DNA of 7,601 bases from an uncultured Kiloniellales bacterium (GTDB lineage Bacteria > Pseudomonadota > Alphaproteobacteria > Kiloniellales > JAKSDN01): assembly GCA_937974415.1 (NCBI GenBank), contig CALJXB010000215.1, positions 1-7,601 on the forward strand, written 5' to 3'. A model generated the notes under the pieces. That model made no database searches, was not told the origin of the DNA, and saw only the letters and a list, made by a program, of their open reading frames with translations. Shown here in pieces: positions 1 through 6,779 of this stretch. Numbering within the stretch: the first letter of the stretch is position 1; every line of letters begins with the position of its first letter. Position numbers and translations under genes: made by a program.

Positions 1-266
1 GGCCCGGCGCGGCCTACAACCTGTGCGACGACGAGGCCGCCCCGCCCCAGGAGGTGGTGGCCTACGCCTGCGAACTGCTCGGCCGGGAGCCGCCGCCGCT
101 GGTGCCCTTCGATGAGGCGGCGCTGTCCGACATGGCGCGCTCCTTCTACCGGGACAACAAGCGGTCCTCGAACGGGCGGATCAAGGACGAGCTGGGCGTC
201 GTGCTGGCCTATCCGACCTACCGCGAGGGCCTGCGGGCGCTCCTGGCCGAGGCGGAAGAGCGCTAA
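1..266 (+). CDS. SDR-family NAD(P)-dependent epimerase/oxidoreductase, YeeZ-like (3' end only)
   Basis: Only the last 87 residues are in the window; the gene begins upstream and the reading frame enters at base 3. The visible tail has the features of the C-terminal substrate-lid part of YeeZ-like atypical or extended SDR enzymes: an AYNLCDDE strand, the helix EVVAYACELLG, a PPPLVPF linker, then RSFYRDNKRSSNGRIKDELG and YPTYREGLRALL. In this family the 'NKR.sN.riK.eLG' stretch followed by 'YPtYreGL' closes the domain. The Rossmann NAD-binding motif and the catalytic Tyr-x-x-x-Lys would lie upstream and cannot be checked, so substrate and reaction are unknown. The TAA stop at 264-266 overlaps the stop of the convergent hydrolase gene. 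G+C content and codon use match the thrS block, so this looks like native chromosome. Confidence 0.85.
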   Translation, partial: PGAAYNLCDDEAAPPQEVVAYACELLGREPPPLVPFDEAALSDMARSFYRDNKRSSNGRIKDELGVVLAYPTYREGLRALLAEAEER

Positions 267-1042
267 CCGGCTGCAAGCCGCTCCAAGAGCCTCGTAACGG
301 CGTCGAATAGCCGCGCCAGGTCGTCGGGCTCCGACAGGCGATGATCGCCGTCCTTCACCAGGGTCACCTCGACGTCTCGTGAGACGATGCGCTCGGCGAG
401 GCGAAGCGCGGTCTGCCAGGGCACCGCCTCGTCGCGCATGCCGTGCAGGATGCGCACGGGGCAGGCGAGTGGGATCGGCCCGCGCAGCAGCAGGTGGGTG
501 CGGCCGTCCTCGATCAAATCGCGGGTGATGGTGTAGGGCTCCTCGTCGTAAGCCGAGGGTTCCCGGTAGATGCCGTCGCGCTCCAGGATGGCGCGCACGT
601 CGGCGTCGTAGCGGTCCCACATGAGGTCCTCGGTGAAGTCGGGCGCCGGCGCGATGCCGACCAGCCCGGCGATCCGCGCCGGCCGGGCGAGCGCCGCCAG
701 CAGCATGATCCAGCCGCCCATGGAGGAGCCGATCAGGACCTGCGGTCCCTCGGCGACCTCATCGAGCACGGCGACGGCATCCTCGGCCCAGCGGCCGATG
801 GTGCCGTCGGCGAAGGCGCCCGAGGAGGCGCCGTGGCCGAGGTAGTCGAAGCGCACGAAGGCGAGGCCCCGGTCCCGGGCATAGGCCTCCAGCGCCGTCG
901 CCTTGGTGCCGGTCATGTCCGAGGCGAAGCCGCCGCAGAACACCAGGCCCGGGCGGCCGTCGCCGGGATCGGCGGCGGGCGTCGCGTGATAGGCCAGGGC
1001 GCCGCCGTCGGGACGGGCGAGGGTGGCGGGCGCGTCGGTCAT
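263..1042 (-). CDS. Alpha/beta hydrolase, ABHD10-like serine esterase/thioesterase
   Basis: A 259-residue single-domain alpha/beta hydrolase with no signal peptide or membrane helix, so probably cytoplasmic. The catalytic triad is visible: Ser107 in the nucleophile elbow GSSMGG, Asp204 in LHGMRDEAVPW, and His234 in DGDHRLSE. The blocks FCGGFASDMTGTKA (about 36-49), FVRFDYLGHGASSG (62-75) and GPQVLIGSSMGGW (99-111) closely resemble mammalian ABHD10, a mitochondrial enzyme known for depalmitoylase and acyl-glucuronide esterase activity. A thioester or ester substrate is therefore a reasonable inference but is not shown. The ATG at 1042 was chosen because family similarity begins soon after it. 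A GTG at 1096 would add 18 Arg-rich residues with no family resemblance. The Shine-Dalgarno sequence is poor (GAGCG). The TAG stop (263-265) overlaps the TAA of the convergent epimerase. Confidence 0.88.
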   Translation of the reverse strand: MTDAPATLARPDGGALAYHATPAADPGDGRPGLVFCGGFASDMTGTKATALEAYARDRGLAFVRFDYLGHGASSGAFADGTIGRWAEDAVAVLDEVAEGPQVLIGSSMGGWIMLLAALARPARIAGLVGIAPAPDFTEDLMWDRYDADVRAILERDGIYREPSAYDEEPYTITRDLIEDGRTHLLLRGPIPLACPVRILHGMRDEAVPWQTALRLAERIVSRDVEVTLVKDGDHRLSEPDDLARLFDAVTRLLERLAAG

Positions 1043-1341
1043 GGTCGCTCGGGGTTCACTGAGTCCGGTCCGCGCGACCCTAGCACTTCGGCCCACCCCG
1101 GCAAGGGCGCGGCGGGTGCCGAAATGAGATTGTGGGCTGGAGCCTGCGCGCGCCTTTCGGCTAGGGCGTCGTCGCGCTCAATGCGCAAACTGGATCCGAA
1201 GGTGCGAAGCCGGAGCAATTTCTGACAAACTTGCTATACCGCTCGAATGGCAAGTTGGAGCCAGGGGCAGACATTCAGTCATTTTTCAGTCCACATAGAT
1301 TTCCATCTGTCTCGACGGTACTCTCGTGATGGAGGGAAATC
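1043..1341. other. Divergent intergenic region between hydrolase and cyclase
   Basis: These 299 bases separate two divergently read genes and should hold both promoters. No coding sequence is supported; the reading frame that crosses much of it is the antisense shadow of the hydrolase. The left part stays G+C-rich, and the right part from about 1210 becomes A+T-richer, like the cyclase. A weak sigma70-like pair is possible at CTGACA (1222-1227) and TCGAAT (1243-1248), but its 15-bp spacer is short. The Pho-box-like direct repeat at 1276-1293 is listed separately. A 7-bp inverted repeat, AACTTGC (1228-1234) with GCAAGTT (1250-1256), is also present but is within chance expectation. Confidence 0.5.
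1276..1293 (+). promoter_or_regulatory. Pho-box-like tandem direct repeat upstream of cyclase
   Basis: The heptamer TTCAGTC occurs at 1274-1280 and again at 1285-1291, exactly 11 bp apart and separated by ATTT. Read two bases later, this is CAGTCAT-TTTT-CAGTCCA, with the layout of the known PhoB site (CTGTCAT, four A/T bases, CTGTCAY). The first half matches 6 of 7 and the second 4 of 7. It lies about 50 bp before the cyclase start. A clear -10 box at the usual distance downstream is not visible (TAGATT at 1296-1301 is too close), so function is uncertain. Another OmpR/PhoB-family regulator, or chance, is possible. Confidence 0.3.
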
Positions 1342-3255
1342 GTGGTGGAGCGCCGTCTAGCTGCCATACTCGCGGCCGACGTGGTCGGCTATAGCCGTCT
1401 CATGGAGTCTGATGAGGCGGGAACGCTTTCGCTGCTCAAATCCTACCGTGAAAATCTGATTGACCCCAAAATCGCTGAACACAGCGGTCGCATTGTCAAG
1501 CTGATGGGGGACGGAACGCTGGTCGAGTTCGCGAGCGTCGTGGACGCCGTGGCCTGTGCGGTCGCCATCCAAGAAGGCATGGCAACGCAGAGTATGGTGT
1601 TGCCGGAAGAACAGCGAATAGTGTTGCGCATCGGAGTACACCTAGGTGACGTCATGGTGGACGGCGAGGACCTCTATGGCGATGGGGTCAACGTGGCTGC
1701 GCGTCTCGAAGGCTTGGCCGAGGCTGGCGAGATTTGCCTCTCTCAACAAGCCTTGGATCAGGTCGAAACCAAGCTCGATCTTGCTTACGAGGATCTCGGT
1801 GAACAGCAGGTCAAGAACATTGCACGGCCGGTGCATACCTACCGTGTCCGGCTGGACACGCCGCCGGCGACGGCGGTGCGGCCAGGGCGAGGACGGCCGG
1901 CAATTGCTCTTGTGAGTGCAATGCTCTTGGGCGCATCACTGATAGTTGCTGCGCTTCTATGGTTTTGGCCGAGCAGTAATCAAATCGTGGGCCGGCTTTC
2001 GATCGCCGTCCTGCCCTTCGAAAACCTTGACCGCAGTGACGCGACGGGGCGCCTCTCCGATGGCATCGCCAGAGACACCATCACAGACCTTGCTCGCTAT
2101 CGCGACCTTGACGTCATCGCTCGAAATTCGACGGCGATATACAAGGACAAGGCCATCGACGCACAGACAGTCGGTGAGGATTTAGGCGTTCGCTATGTCC
2201 TAGAGGGCTCGATTCAGCGGGCCCCCGAGCGCGTCAGGGTCACCGCCCAGCTGATCGACGCTGAAAGCGGCGCCCATCTTTGGTCCGAACGTTGGGATCG
2301 GCCCGCCAACGATGTCTTTGCCATTCAGACCGAGGTCGCCGAGCGGGTGACCAGCGCCCTGGGCGGTAAGAACGTGTTGTTCAGCGAGAGCCGAGCCGCG
2401 GCCAAGCGGAAGCGGCCCTCGGACCTGGAAGCTTACGACCTCTGGGTTTTGGCCGCCGACGCCCTTTTGCAGACGAGCGAGGCTGATTTAAGGCAGGGTA
2501 TTGCCTACGCCGATGAAGCCATTGCCAGGGACCCAGGTCTGGTTCGGGCTTACACCGAAAAGGGCTGGTTGTTACTGAATTTGACCAAATACACCAAGAT
2601 CTATAGGGAAACTCATTTGGAGATGGAGCACCTGGCGAGAAAAGCAATCGAGATAGACCCTTACGACGCTGAAGCCCACGTACTCCTAGCCTTCGCCGCT
2701 GGCATGCTCGGCAACAACGCCGAGTCACTAAGAGCCAACAATCGCGCTCTGGAACTGAATCCCAGCTCAGCAGATATTCTCAACATCGCTGCCGATAGCA
2801 TGGCCTATCACGGCAAGCCTGAAAAAGGTGCAGAGATGTGCGACCGAGCCTTCCGGCTGAATCCCCATCATCCCAACTGGTACTACCTCGACTGCCCCGG
2901 CGGATATTTCTTCACCGGGCGCTATCAGGATGTCATCGATATCATGAACAGCTATGACGCAATCGGCGACCTCTGGTCGGGCGGACTAATTTGGAAGGCA
3001 GCGAGCCAAGCCGAGATCGGTGGAAAGGAAGCGGCCGCTGCGACAGTTGCGGAGTTGGAGCATCGCTACCCCGAGCTCTCAATTGAATCGCTTCTCAGCA
3101 CCCAATGGCACTTCGACCGCGACCAGGAAAGGCACAAACTCTTGGCTTCTGCCCGCAAGGCCGGCATTCGAATCTGTGCAACCGAAGCAGAGATTTCGCA
3201 GCTCGATTCACCACTCCAGCTAGAAGAATGCGTTGTAACCCGGCAGGCCGATTGA
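1342..3255 (+). CDS. Membrane-bound class III adenylate cyclase with TolB-N-like and TPR domains
   Basis: 637 residues, predicted to convert ATP to cAMP. The cyclase domain (about 3-170) has every key residue I can check: metal-binding Asp13 ([12 protein letters not shown]) and Asp57 (KLMGDG), adenine-selecting Lys53 and Asp110, and transition-state Asn117 and Arg121 (VNVAAR). A hydrophobic helix at 187-208 follows an Arg-rich stretch (R180, R183, R185), so the cyclase domain should face the cytoplasm and the rest the periplasm. Residues 219-342 match the TolB amino-terminal-like domain (SIAVLPFEN, then YVLEGS and HLWSERWD). TPR units follow at about 366-510, ending in ARDP, EIDP, ELNP and RLNP. 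The outer part has four cysteines (500, 518, 612, 630). GGAGGG at 1331-1336 serves the GTG at 1342 or, with better spacing, the GTG at 1345. Base composition is lower in G+C than flanking genes (27 of 60 bases in 2581-2640 against 44 of 60 in 4141-4200 of thrS), which suggests transfer. The signal sensed is unknown. Confidence 0.9.
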   Translation: MVERRLAAILAADVVGYSRLMESDEAGTLSLLKSYRENLIDPKIAEHSGRIVKLMGDGTLVEFASVVDAVACAVAIQEGMATQSMVLPEEQRIVLRIGVHLGDVMVDGEDLYGDGVNVAARLEGLAEAGEICLSQQALDQVETKLDLAYEDLGEQQVKNIARPVHTYRVRLDTPPATAVRPGRGRPAIALVSAMLLGASLIVAALLWFWPSSNQIVGRLSIAVLPFENLDRSDATGRLSDGIARDTITDLARYRDLDVIARNSTAIYKDKAIDAQTVGEDLGVRYVLEGSIQRAPERVRVTAQLIDAESGAHLWSERWDRPANDVFAIQTEVAERVTSALGGKNVLFSESRAAAKRKRPSDLEAYDLWVLAADALLQTSEADLRQGIAYADEAIARDPGLVRAYTEKGWLLLNLTKYTKIYRETHLEMEHLARKAIEIDPYDAEAHVLLAFAAGMLGNNAESLRANNRALELNPSSADILNIAADSMAYHGKPEKGAEMCDRAFRLNPHHPNWYYLDCPGGYFFTGRYQDVIDIMNSYDAIGDLWSGGLIWKAASQAEIGGKEAAAATVAELEHRYPELSIESLLSTQWHFDRDQERHKLLASARKAGIRICATEAEISQLDSPLQLEECVVTRQAD

Positions 3256-3291
3256 ACCTCTCAAGCGGCCAAAATGCTGGCTACCAATGTT

Positions 3292-3335
3292 GTCAACCGC
3301 GATGCCTTACTAAGCCGGACTTTGCGGTTCTTGAC
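3292..3335. repeat. Imperfect inverted repeat overlapping the thrS -35 box
   Basis: GTCAACCGC (3292-3300) faces GCGGTTCTTGAC (3324-3335). Its arms are complementary apart from a three-base bulge in the right arm, and a perfect 6-bp core is AACCGC/GCGGTT. The loop is about 23 bases. The right arm runs into the TTGACA hexamer of the thrS promoter. It could be a weak stem at the end of the cyclase transcript or an operator on thrS. No T-run follows, so a classical intrinsic terminator is not supported. Confidence 0.25.
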
Positions 3336-3358
3336 AGCCCCCGAAAGGCCTCTAGAGT
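3331..3358 (+). promoter_or_regulatory. Sigma70-type promoter of thrS
   Basis: A perfect -35 hexamer TTGACA (3331-3336) is followed after 16 bp by TAGAGT (3353-3358), which matches TATAAT at 4 of 6 positions including the key first T, second A and last T. Transcription would begin near 3365, giving a leader of about 50 bases before the thrS ATG. It lies past the cyclase stop, so thrS need not depend on cyclase transcription. Confidence 0.6.
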
Positions 3359-3413
3359 GCGCGGCCTGACCGGCCAAATCCCGGCCGCACAACAAGAATT
3401 TTGGCGGACGCTC

Positions 3414-5333
3414 ATGGTTGCCATCACCTTGCCCGACGCAAGCGTGCGGGACTTCGACGGGCCGGTGACCGGACTGGAAATCGCGCAATCGATCGGCCCT
3501 GGACTCGCCAAGGACGCCCTTGCCATTAAAGTGGACGGCGCGCTCTGGGACCTCACTCGCGACATCGAAGAGGACGCGGGGATCGAGATCGTCACCCGCG
3601 TCCACGCCGACGCCCTCGACCTGCTGCGCCACGACGCCGCCCACGTGCTGGCCCAGGCCGCCCAGGAGCTCTATCCGGGCACCCAGATCACCTTCGGGCC
3701 GGCGACCGAGACCGGCTTCTACTACGATTTCGTTCGTGACGTGCCCTTCACGCCCGAGGACCTGGAGAAGATCGAGGCGCGCATGCACGAGATCGTCGAG
3801 CGCGACGAGCCGATCAGCCGCGAGGTCTGGGACCGGGACGCGGCGGTCGCCTACTTCGAGAAGGCGGGCGAGGCCTACAAGGCCGAGTGGATCGGCGAGA
3901 TGCCGGGCGACGAGGCCGTCACCATCTACCACCAAGGCAACTGGACCGATCTGTGCCGCGGGCCGCACCTGCCGTCGACCGGCAAGCTCGGCCACGCCTT
4001 CAAGCTGACCAAGCTGTCGGGCGCCTATTGGCGCGGCGACGCGACCAAGGCCCAGCTCCAGCGGGTCTACGGCACCTGCTGGGAGACCGAGAAGCAGCTC
4101 AAGGCCTACCTGCGGATGGTCGAGGAGGCGGAAAAGCGCGACCACCGGCGCTTGGGCCGCGAGCTCGACCTGTTCCACCAGCAGGAGGAGGCCGCCGGCA
4201 GCGTGTTCTGGCACGACAAGGGCTGGACCCTCTACCGCACGGTGGAAAACTACATGCGCCGCCGCCTCGAGGCTGCCGGCTATATCGAGGTGAAGACGCC
4301 CCAGCTGGTCGACCGCTCGCTCTGGGAGGCCTCCGGCCACTGGGAGAAATTCCGCGAGCTCATGTTCACGGCCGAGACCGAGGACGAGCGCACCCTGGCC
4401 GTCAAGCCGATGAACTGCCCCTGCCATGTGCAGATCTTCAAGCAGGGCCTGACCAGCTACCGCGACCTGCCGATCCGCATGGCCGAGTTCGGCTCCTGTC
4501 ACCGCAACGAGCCGTCCGGCGCCCTGCACGGCCTCATGCGGGTGCGCGCCTTCACCCAGGACGACGCCCACATCTTCTGCACCGAGGACCAGATCAACGG
4601 CGAGACGGTGGCGTTCTGCGACCTGTTGCAGAGCATCTATCGCGACCTCGGGTTCGACGAGGTGGCGGTGCGCTTCTCCGACCGGCCGGCGGTGCGGGCC
4701 GGCAGCGACGAGATCTGGGACAAGGCCGAGGCGGCGCTCCGGGACGCGGCCGAGGGCACCGGCCTCGACTACACCCTCGACCCCGGCGAGGGCGCCTTCT
4801 ATGGGCCCAAGCTGGACTTCGTGCTGCGCGATGCCATCGGCCGCGACTGGCAGTGCGGCACGCTGCAGGCCGACTTCGTGCTGCCGGAGCGCCTCGATGC
4901 GAGCTATGTCGGGGAGGACGGCGCCAAGCATCGGCCGGTCATGCTGCACCGCGCCATTCTCGGCTCTTTCGAGCGCTTTCTGGCGATCCTCATCGAGCAA
5001 TACGCCGGGCGCTTCCCGCTCTGGCTGGCGCCGGTCCAGGTGATGGTGGCGACCATCACCTCCGACGCCGACGCTTACGCCGAGGAAGTGGTGGCCGCCC
5101 TCAAGGCCGCAGGCCTGCGCGCCGAGACAGATTTGCGCAACGAGAAGATCAATTACAAAGTGCGCGAACACTCGGTCGCCAAGGTGCCGGTGATCGCCGT
5201 GGTCGGCCGCCGCGAGGCCGAGGAGAGCACCCTCGCGCTGCGCCGTTTGGGCGGCAAGGACCAAGAGGTGCTTGCGCTCAGCGATGCCATCACTAGACTT
5301 CAGGAGGAAGCGACCCCGCCCGACGGCGGCTGA
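3414..5333 (+). CDS. thrS: Threonine--tRNA ligase
   Basis: 639 residues, normal full length for a bacterial ThrRS, a cytoplasmic class II enzyme that charges tRNA-Thr. Domains in order: TGS (about 1-62); the editing domain that removes misacylated serine (about 63-240), with His73 and His77 in HDAAH and Cys181 and His185 in CRGPH; the class II catalytic core (about 245-530); and the anticodon-binding domain (about 534-639). The catalytic zinc ligands correspond to Cys335 (MNCPCH), His386 (QDDAHIFC) and His512 ([10 protein letters not shown]), equivalent to Cys334, His385 and His511 of E. coli. Motif 2 is at about 355-380 ([14 protein letters not shown]) and motif 3 is around His512. The ATG at 3414 begins [10 protein letters not shown], the usual TGS start. 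Its Shine-Dalgarno sequence is modest (GGCGGA, 3403-3408). The frame stays open upstream into the cyclase gene, but that part has no ThrRS similarity. No T-box-like leader is seen. infC follows 97 bases later. Confidence 0.98.
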   Translation: MVAITLPDASVRDFDGPVTGLEIAQSIGPGLAKDALAIKVDGALWDLTRDIEEDAGIEIVTRVHADALDLLRHDAAHVLAQAAQELYPGTQITFGPATETGFYYDFVRDVPFTPEDLEKIEARMHEIVERDEPISREVWDRDAAVAYFEKAGEAYKAEWIGEMPGDEAVTIYHQGNWTDLCRGPHLPSTGKLGHAFKLTKLSGAYWRGDATKAQLQRVYGTCWETEKQLKAYLRMVEEAEKRDHRRLGRELDLFHQQEEAAGSVFWHDKGWTLYRTVENYMRRRLEAAGYIEVKTPQLVDRSLWEASGHWEKFRELMFTAETEDERTLAVKPMNCPCHVQIFKQGLTSYRDLPIRMAEFGSCHRNEPSGALHGLMRVRAFTQDDAHIFCTEDQINGETVAFCDLLQSIYRDLGFDEVAVRFSDRPAVRAGSDEIWDKAEAALRDAAEGTGLDYTLDPGEGAFYGPKLDFVLRDAIGRDWQCGTLQADFVLPERLDASYVGEDGAKHRPVMLHRAILGSFERFLAILIEQYAGRFPLWLAPVQVMVATITSDADAYAEEVVAALKAAGLRAETDLRNEKINYKVREHSVAKVPVIAVVGRREAEESTLALRRLGGKDQEVLALSDAITRLQEEATPPDGG

Positions 5334-5334
5334 T

Positions 5335-5388
5335 GCGCCCCGCTACGATGGGCGCACCGCAATTCGCCGGATCTACGGCGGGGGGCGC
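5335..5388 (+). other. Possible long hairpin between thrS and infC
   Basis: GCGCCCC (5335-5341), starting one base after the thrS stop, is the exact complement of GGGGCGC (5382-5388). Inside the loop a smaller stem is possible between GGCG (5351-5354) and CGCC (5365-5368). The structure ends 27 bases before the infC Shine-Dalgarno sequence. No T-run follows, so it is not a standard terminator. It may protect the RNA end or shape the infC leader. In such G+C-rich DNA, chance pairing is quite possible. Confidence 0.25.
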
Positions 5389-5415
5389 TTGCCGTGAGTT
5401 GCACCAGTTCACAAC

Positions 5416-5422
5416 AAGGGAG
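5416..5422 (+). promoter_or_regulatory. Ribosome binding site that places the infC start at ATA 5431
   Basis: AAGGGAG is a good Shine-Dalgarno sequence, with GGAG at 5419-5422. It is followed after 8 bases by ATA at 5431 and by the first residues of the IF3 N-terminal extension. The infC frame has a TGA stop at 5395-5397 and no ATG, GTG or TTG until 5545. The binding site therefore fixes the start at an AUA codon. Confidence 0.7.
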
Positions 5423-5430
5423 AGTTATCC

Positions 5431-5967
5431 ATAGCCCGTCCACCATTCAATGCCGCGCCGTCCCGCGACGGACCGCGCGCCAACGAACAGATCGATGCTC
5501 CGGAGATACGGCTGATCGATTACACAGGCGACAACGTAGGCGTCGTGCCGATTGGCGAGGCGATGTCCCGCGCCGCGGAGACCGGCCTGGACCTGGTCGA
5601 GATTTCGCCCAACGCCGATCCGCCGGTCTGCAAAATCCTAGATCTTGGCAAGCTCAAGTACGAAGAGCAGAAGAAACGCAACGTCGCGCGCAAGAAGCAG
5701 AAGATCATCGAAGTCAAAGAGATCAAGATGCGGCCCAACATCGACGTCCACGACTACGACTTCAAGATGCGCGCCATTCACCGCTTTCTGGACGAGGGCG
5801 ACAAGGTCAAGGTCACCATGCGCTTCCGCGGCCGCGAAATGGCCCACCAGGAAATCGGCATGCAGGTGCTGGAGCGCGTTCGCGGCGACCTGGAGGAGTT
5901 GGCCAAGGTCGAGCAGTACCCCAAGATGGAGGGCCGCCAGATGACCATGGTGATGGCCCCGAAATAG
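5431..5967 (+). CDS. infC: Translation initiation factor IF-3, AUA start codon
   Basis: 178 residues when started at ATA 5431, the normal length of IF3. IF3 binds the 30S subunit, keeps it apart from 50S and checks initiator tRNA and start codons. The N-domain runs from about 17 to 82 ([33 protein letters not shown]), the lysine-rich linker helix from about 82 to 92, and the C-domain from about 92 to 178 ([37 protein letters not shown]). The first canonical start in frame is the GTG at 5545, which would remove 38 residues and half the N-domain, so it is rejected. E. coli infC uses AUU and Myxococcus infC uses AUC. Such codons let IF3 repress its own synthesis, and the same control is likely here. 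The signature usually read as D-Y/F-G is D-L-G here (residues 71-73), a mild variation. Confidence 0.93.
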   Translation: MARPPFNAAPSRDGPRANEQIDAPEIRLIDYTGDNVGVVPIGEAMSRAAETGLDLVEISPNADPPVCKILDLGKLKYEEQKKRNVARKKQKIIEVKEIKMRPNIDVHDYDFKMRAIHRFLDEGDKVKVTMRFRGREMAHQEIGMQVLERVRGDLEELAKVEQYPKMEGRQMTMVMAPK

Positions 5968-5975
5968 AGGGCTTT

Positions 5976-5990
5976 GCGCCCCGGGGGCGC
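5976..5990 (+). terminator. G+C-rich hairpin just after infC, possible weak terminator
   Basis: GCGCCCC (5976-5982) and GGGGCGC (5984-5990) are perfect complements around one base. A real RNA hairpin would have a 6-bp stem with a three-base loop. It begins 8 bases after the infC stop and is followed by only three T residues (5991-5993), so termination would be partial at best. It lies upstream of the rpmI promoter, which fits partial separation of infC from the ribosomal protein genes. Confidence 0.4.
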
Positions 5991-6026
5991 TTTCGCGACC
6001 CGCCAACTGAGACCGACCGGTCCCTC

Positions 6027-6055
6027 TTGCCAGCATTTGTCGCCCCAGCTATAAC
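6027..6055 (+). promoter_or_regulatory. Sigma70-type promoter of rpmI-rplT (and probably pheS)
   Basis: TTGCCA (6027-6032; 5 of 6 to TTGACA) and TATAAC (6050-6055; 5 of 6 to TATAAT) are separated by the ideal 17 bp. This is the best promoter match in the window. Transcription should start near 6062, leaving a leader of about 80 bases before rpmI. Confidence 0.65.
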
Positions 6056-6061
6056 CTCGCC

Positions 6062-6143
6062 CACCAGGCGGCGCGGCCCAAGGGCATGCCCGACCGCTTG
6101 AAACAACGCTGCTTCGAAACCCTTGAGCCAAGAGGAACGCGAA
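6062..6143 (+). promoter_or_regulatory. rpmI leader, candidate site for L20 autoregulation
   Basis: In E. coli and Bacillus, L20 represses the rpmI-rplT mRNA by binding a leader structure that mimics its 23S rRNA site. Here the leader holds a perfect 10-bp palindrome GGGCATGCCC (6082-6091) and two similar stretches, GCTTGAAAC (6096-6104) and GCTTCGAAAC. I cannot show that the fold resembles the 23S site, so this is a candidate based mainly on context. The ribosome binding site is AAGAGGA, 7 bases before the ATG. Confidence 0.25.
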
Positions 6144-6344
6144 ATGCCCAAGCTGAAAACCAAGAGCGGCGCCAAGAAGCGGTTCCGCCTCACCGCCTCC
6201 GGCAAAGTCCGGATCAACCACGCCTACAAGAAGCACTTCATGCGCAGGCGCCCGCAAAGCATGTTGCGCAAGGCCCGCGGCACCAGGATCGCCTCGGCGC
6301 CCGATGCCAAGATCATCAAGCGCAACTTCCTACCCAACGCCTGA
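6144..6344 (+). CDS. rpmI: 50S ribosomal protein L35
   Basis: 66 residues, the usual length of bL35, a small basic protein of the large ribosomal subunit. The sequence opens with [14 protein letters not shown], the family signature, continues with [15 protein letters not shown] and ends [11 protein letters not shown]. The ATG at 6144 follows AAGAGGA (6130-6136) at good spacing. An in-frame TTG at 6123 would add seven residues not found in the family. The stop TGA overlaps the Shine-Dalgarno sequence of rplT (TGAGGAG), a sign of translational coupling between the two genes. Confidence 0.98.
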   Translation: MPKLKTKSGAKKRFRLTASGKVRINHAYKKHFMRRRPQSMLRKARGTRIASAPDAKIIKRNFLPNA

Positions 6345-6355
6345 GGAGAGCCGCC

Positions 6356-6733
6356 ATGGCGCGCGTGAAGAGGGGCGTGACCACCCACGCCCGGCACAAG
6401 AAGGTCATCAAGCAGGCCAAGGGCTATCAGGGCCGCGGCCGCAACGTTTTCCGGGTCGCCATCGAGCGGGTCGAGAAGGGTCTGCAGTACGCCTACCGCG
6501 ACCGGCGGGTCAGGAAGCGCACCTTCCGGGCGCTGTGGATCCAGCGCATCAACGCCGGCGCCCGCGAGCACGGCCTGACCTATTCCCAACTCATGAACGG
6601 CCTGAACAAGGCCGGGGTAGAGCTGGACCGCAAGGTGCTGTCCGACCTGGCGGTGCGCGAGCCGGCGGCCTTCAAGTCGCTGGTCGACCAGGCCCAAGCG
6701 GCGCTCGCGGCAGGTCCCCAGGCCAGCGAGTAG
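6356..6733 (+). CDS. rplT: 50S ribosomal protein L20
   Basis: 125 residues; bL20 is usually about 117-120, with a short Ala-rich tail here ([11 protein letters not shown]). It binds 23S rRNA early in assembly of the large subunit and in several bacteria represses its own operon. The N-terminal basic extension ([32 protein letters not shown]) and the globular part ([41 protein letters not shown]) match the family throughout. The ATG at 6356 lies 7 bases after GAGGAG (6343-6348), which overlaps the rpmI stop. pheS follows after 46 bases that include a 5-bp hairpin (CGCGG/CCGCG, 6746-6758) without a T-run. Confidence 0.98.
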   Translation: MARVKRGVTTHARHKKVIKQAKGYQGRGRNVFRVAIERVEKGLQYAYRDRRVRKRTFRALWIQRINAGAREHGLTYSQLMNGLNKAGVELDRKVLSDLAVREPAAFKSLVDQAQAALAAGPQASE

Positions 6734-6779
6734 GCGACGGGGCTGCGCGGTTTCCGCGGGGGGCCGGCGAGACCCGATC

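Noticed and set aside
1043..1096. Upstream GTG start for the hydrolase at 1096
   Set aside because: The 18 extra residues have no family similarity, and the ATG at 1042 gives the normal N-terminus.
443..1225. A 260-codon plus-strand open frame opposite the hydrolase
   Set aside because: It is the antisense shadow of the hydrolase gene. The hydrolase has a complete catalytic triad and family blocks.
1228..1256. 7-bp inverted repeat AACTTGC/GCAAGTT with a 15-bp spacer as an operator
   Set aside because: A repeat of this length within a 300-base region is close to chance expectation, and it has no clear place relative to a promoter.
3105..3413. Upstream extension of the thrS frame into the cyclase gene
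   Set aside because: The extension overlaps the cyclase, crosses the thrS promoter and lacks ThrRS similarity. The TGS domain begins at the ATG at 3414.
3261..5264. A 667-codon open frame on the minus strand opposite thrS
   Set aside because: It is the mirror of thrS codon bias in G+C-rich DNA. The predicted protein is low-complexity (rich in Ala, Gly, Leu, Val and His) with no recognisable domain, while thrS has all family motifs.
3887..5296. A 469-codon open frame on the plus strand inside thrS
   Set aside because: It is a shifted frame of thrS with an extreme Arg, Gly, Pro and Ala composition and no domain.
5394..6101. Open frame overlapping infC in another plus frame
   Set aside because: It is an Arg-rich frame-shifted shadow of infC and its downstream gap, with no domain.
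6745..6759. CGCGG/CCGCG hairpin between rplT and pheS as a terminator
   Set aside because: The stem is only 5 bp and has no T-run, and pheS is expected to be cotranscribed.
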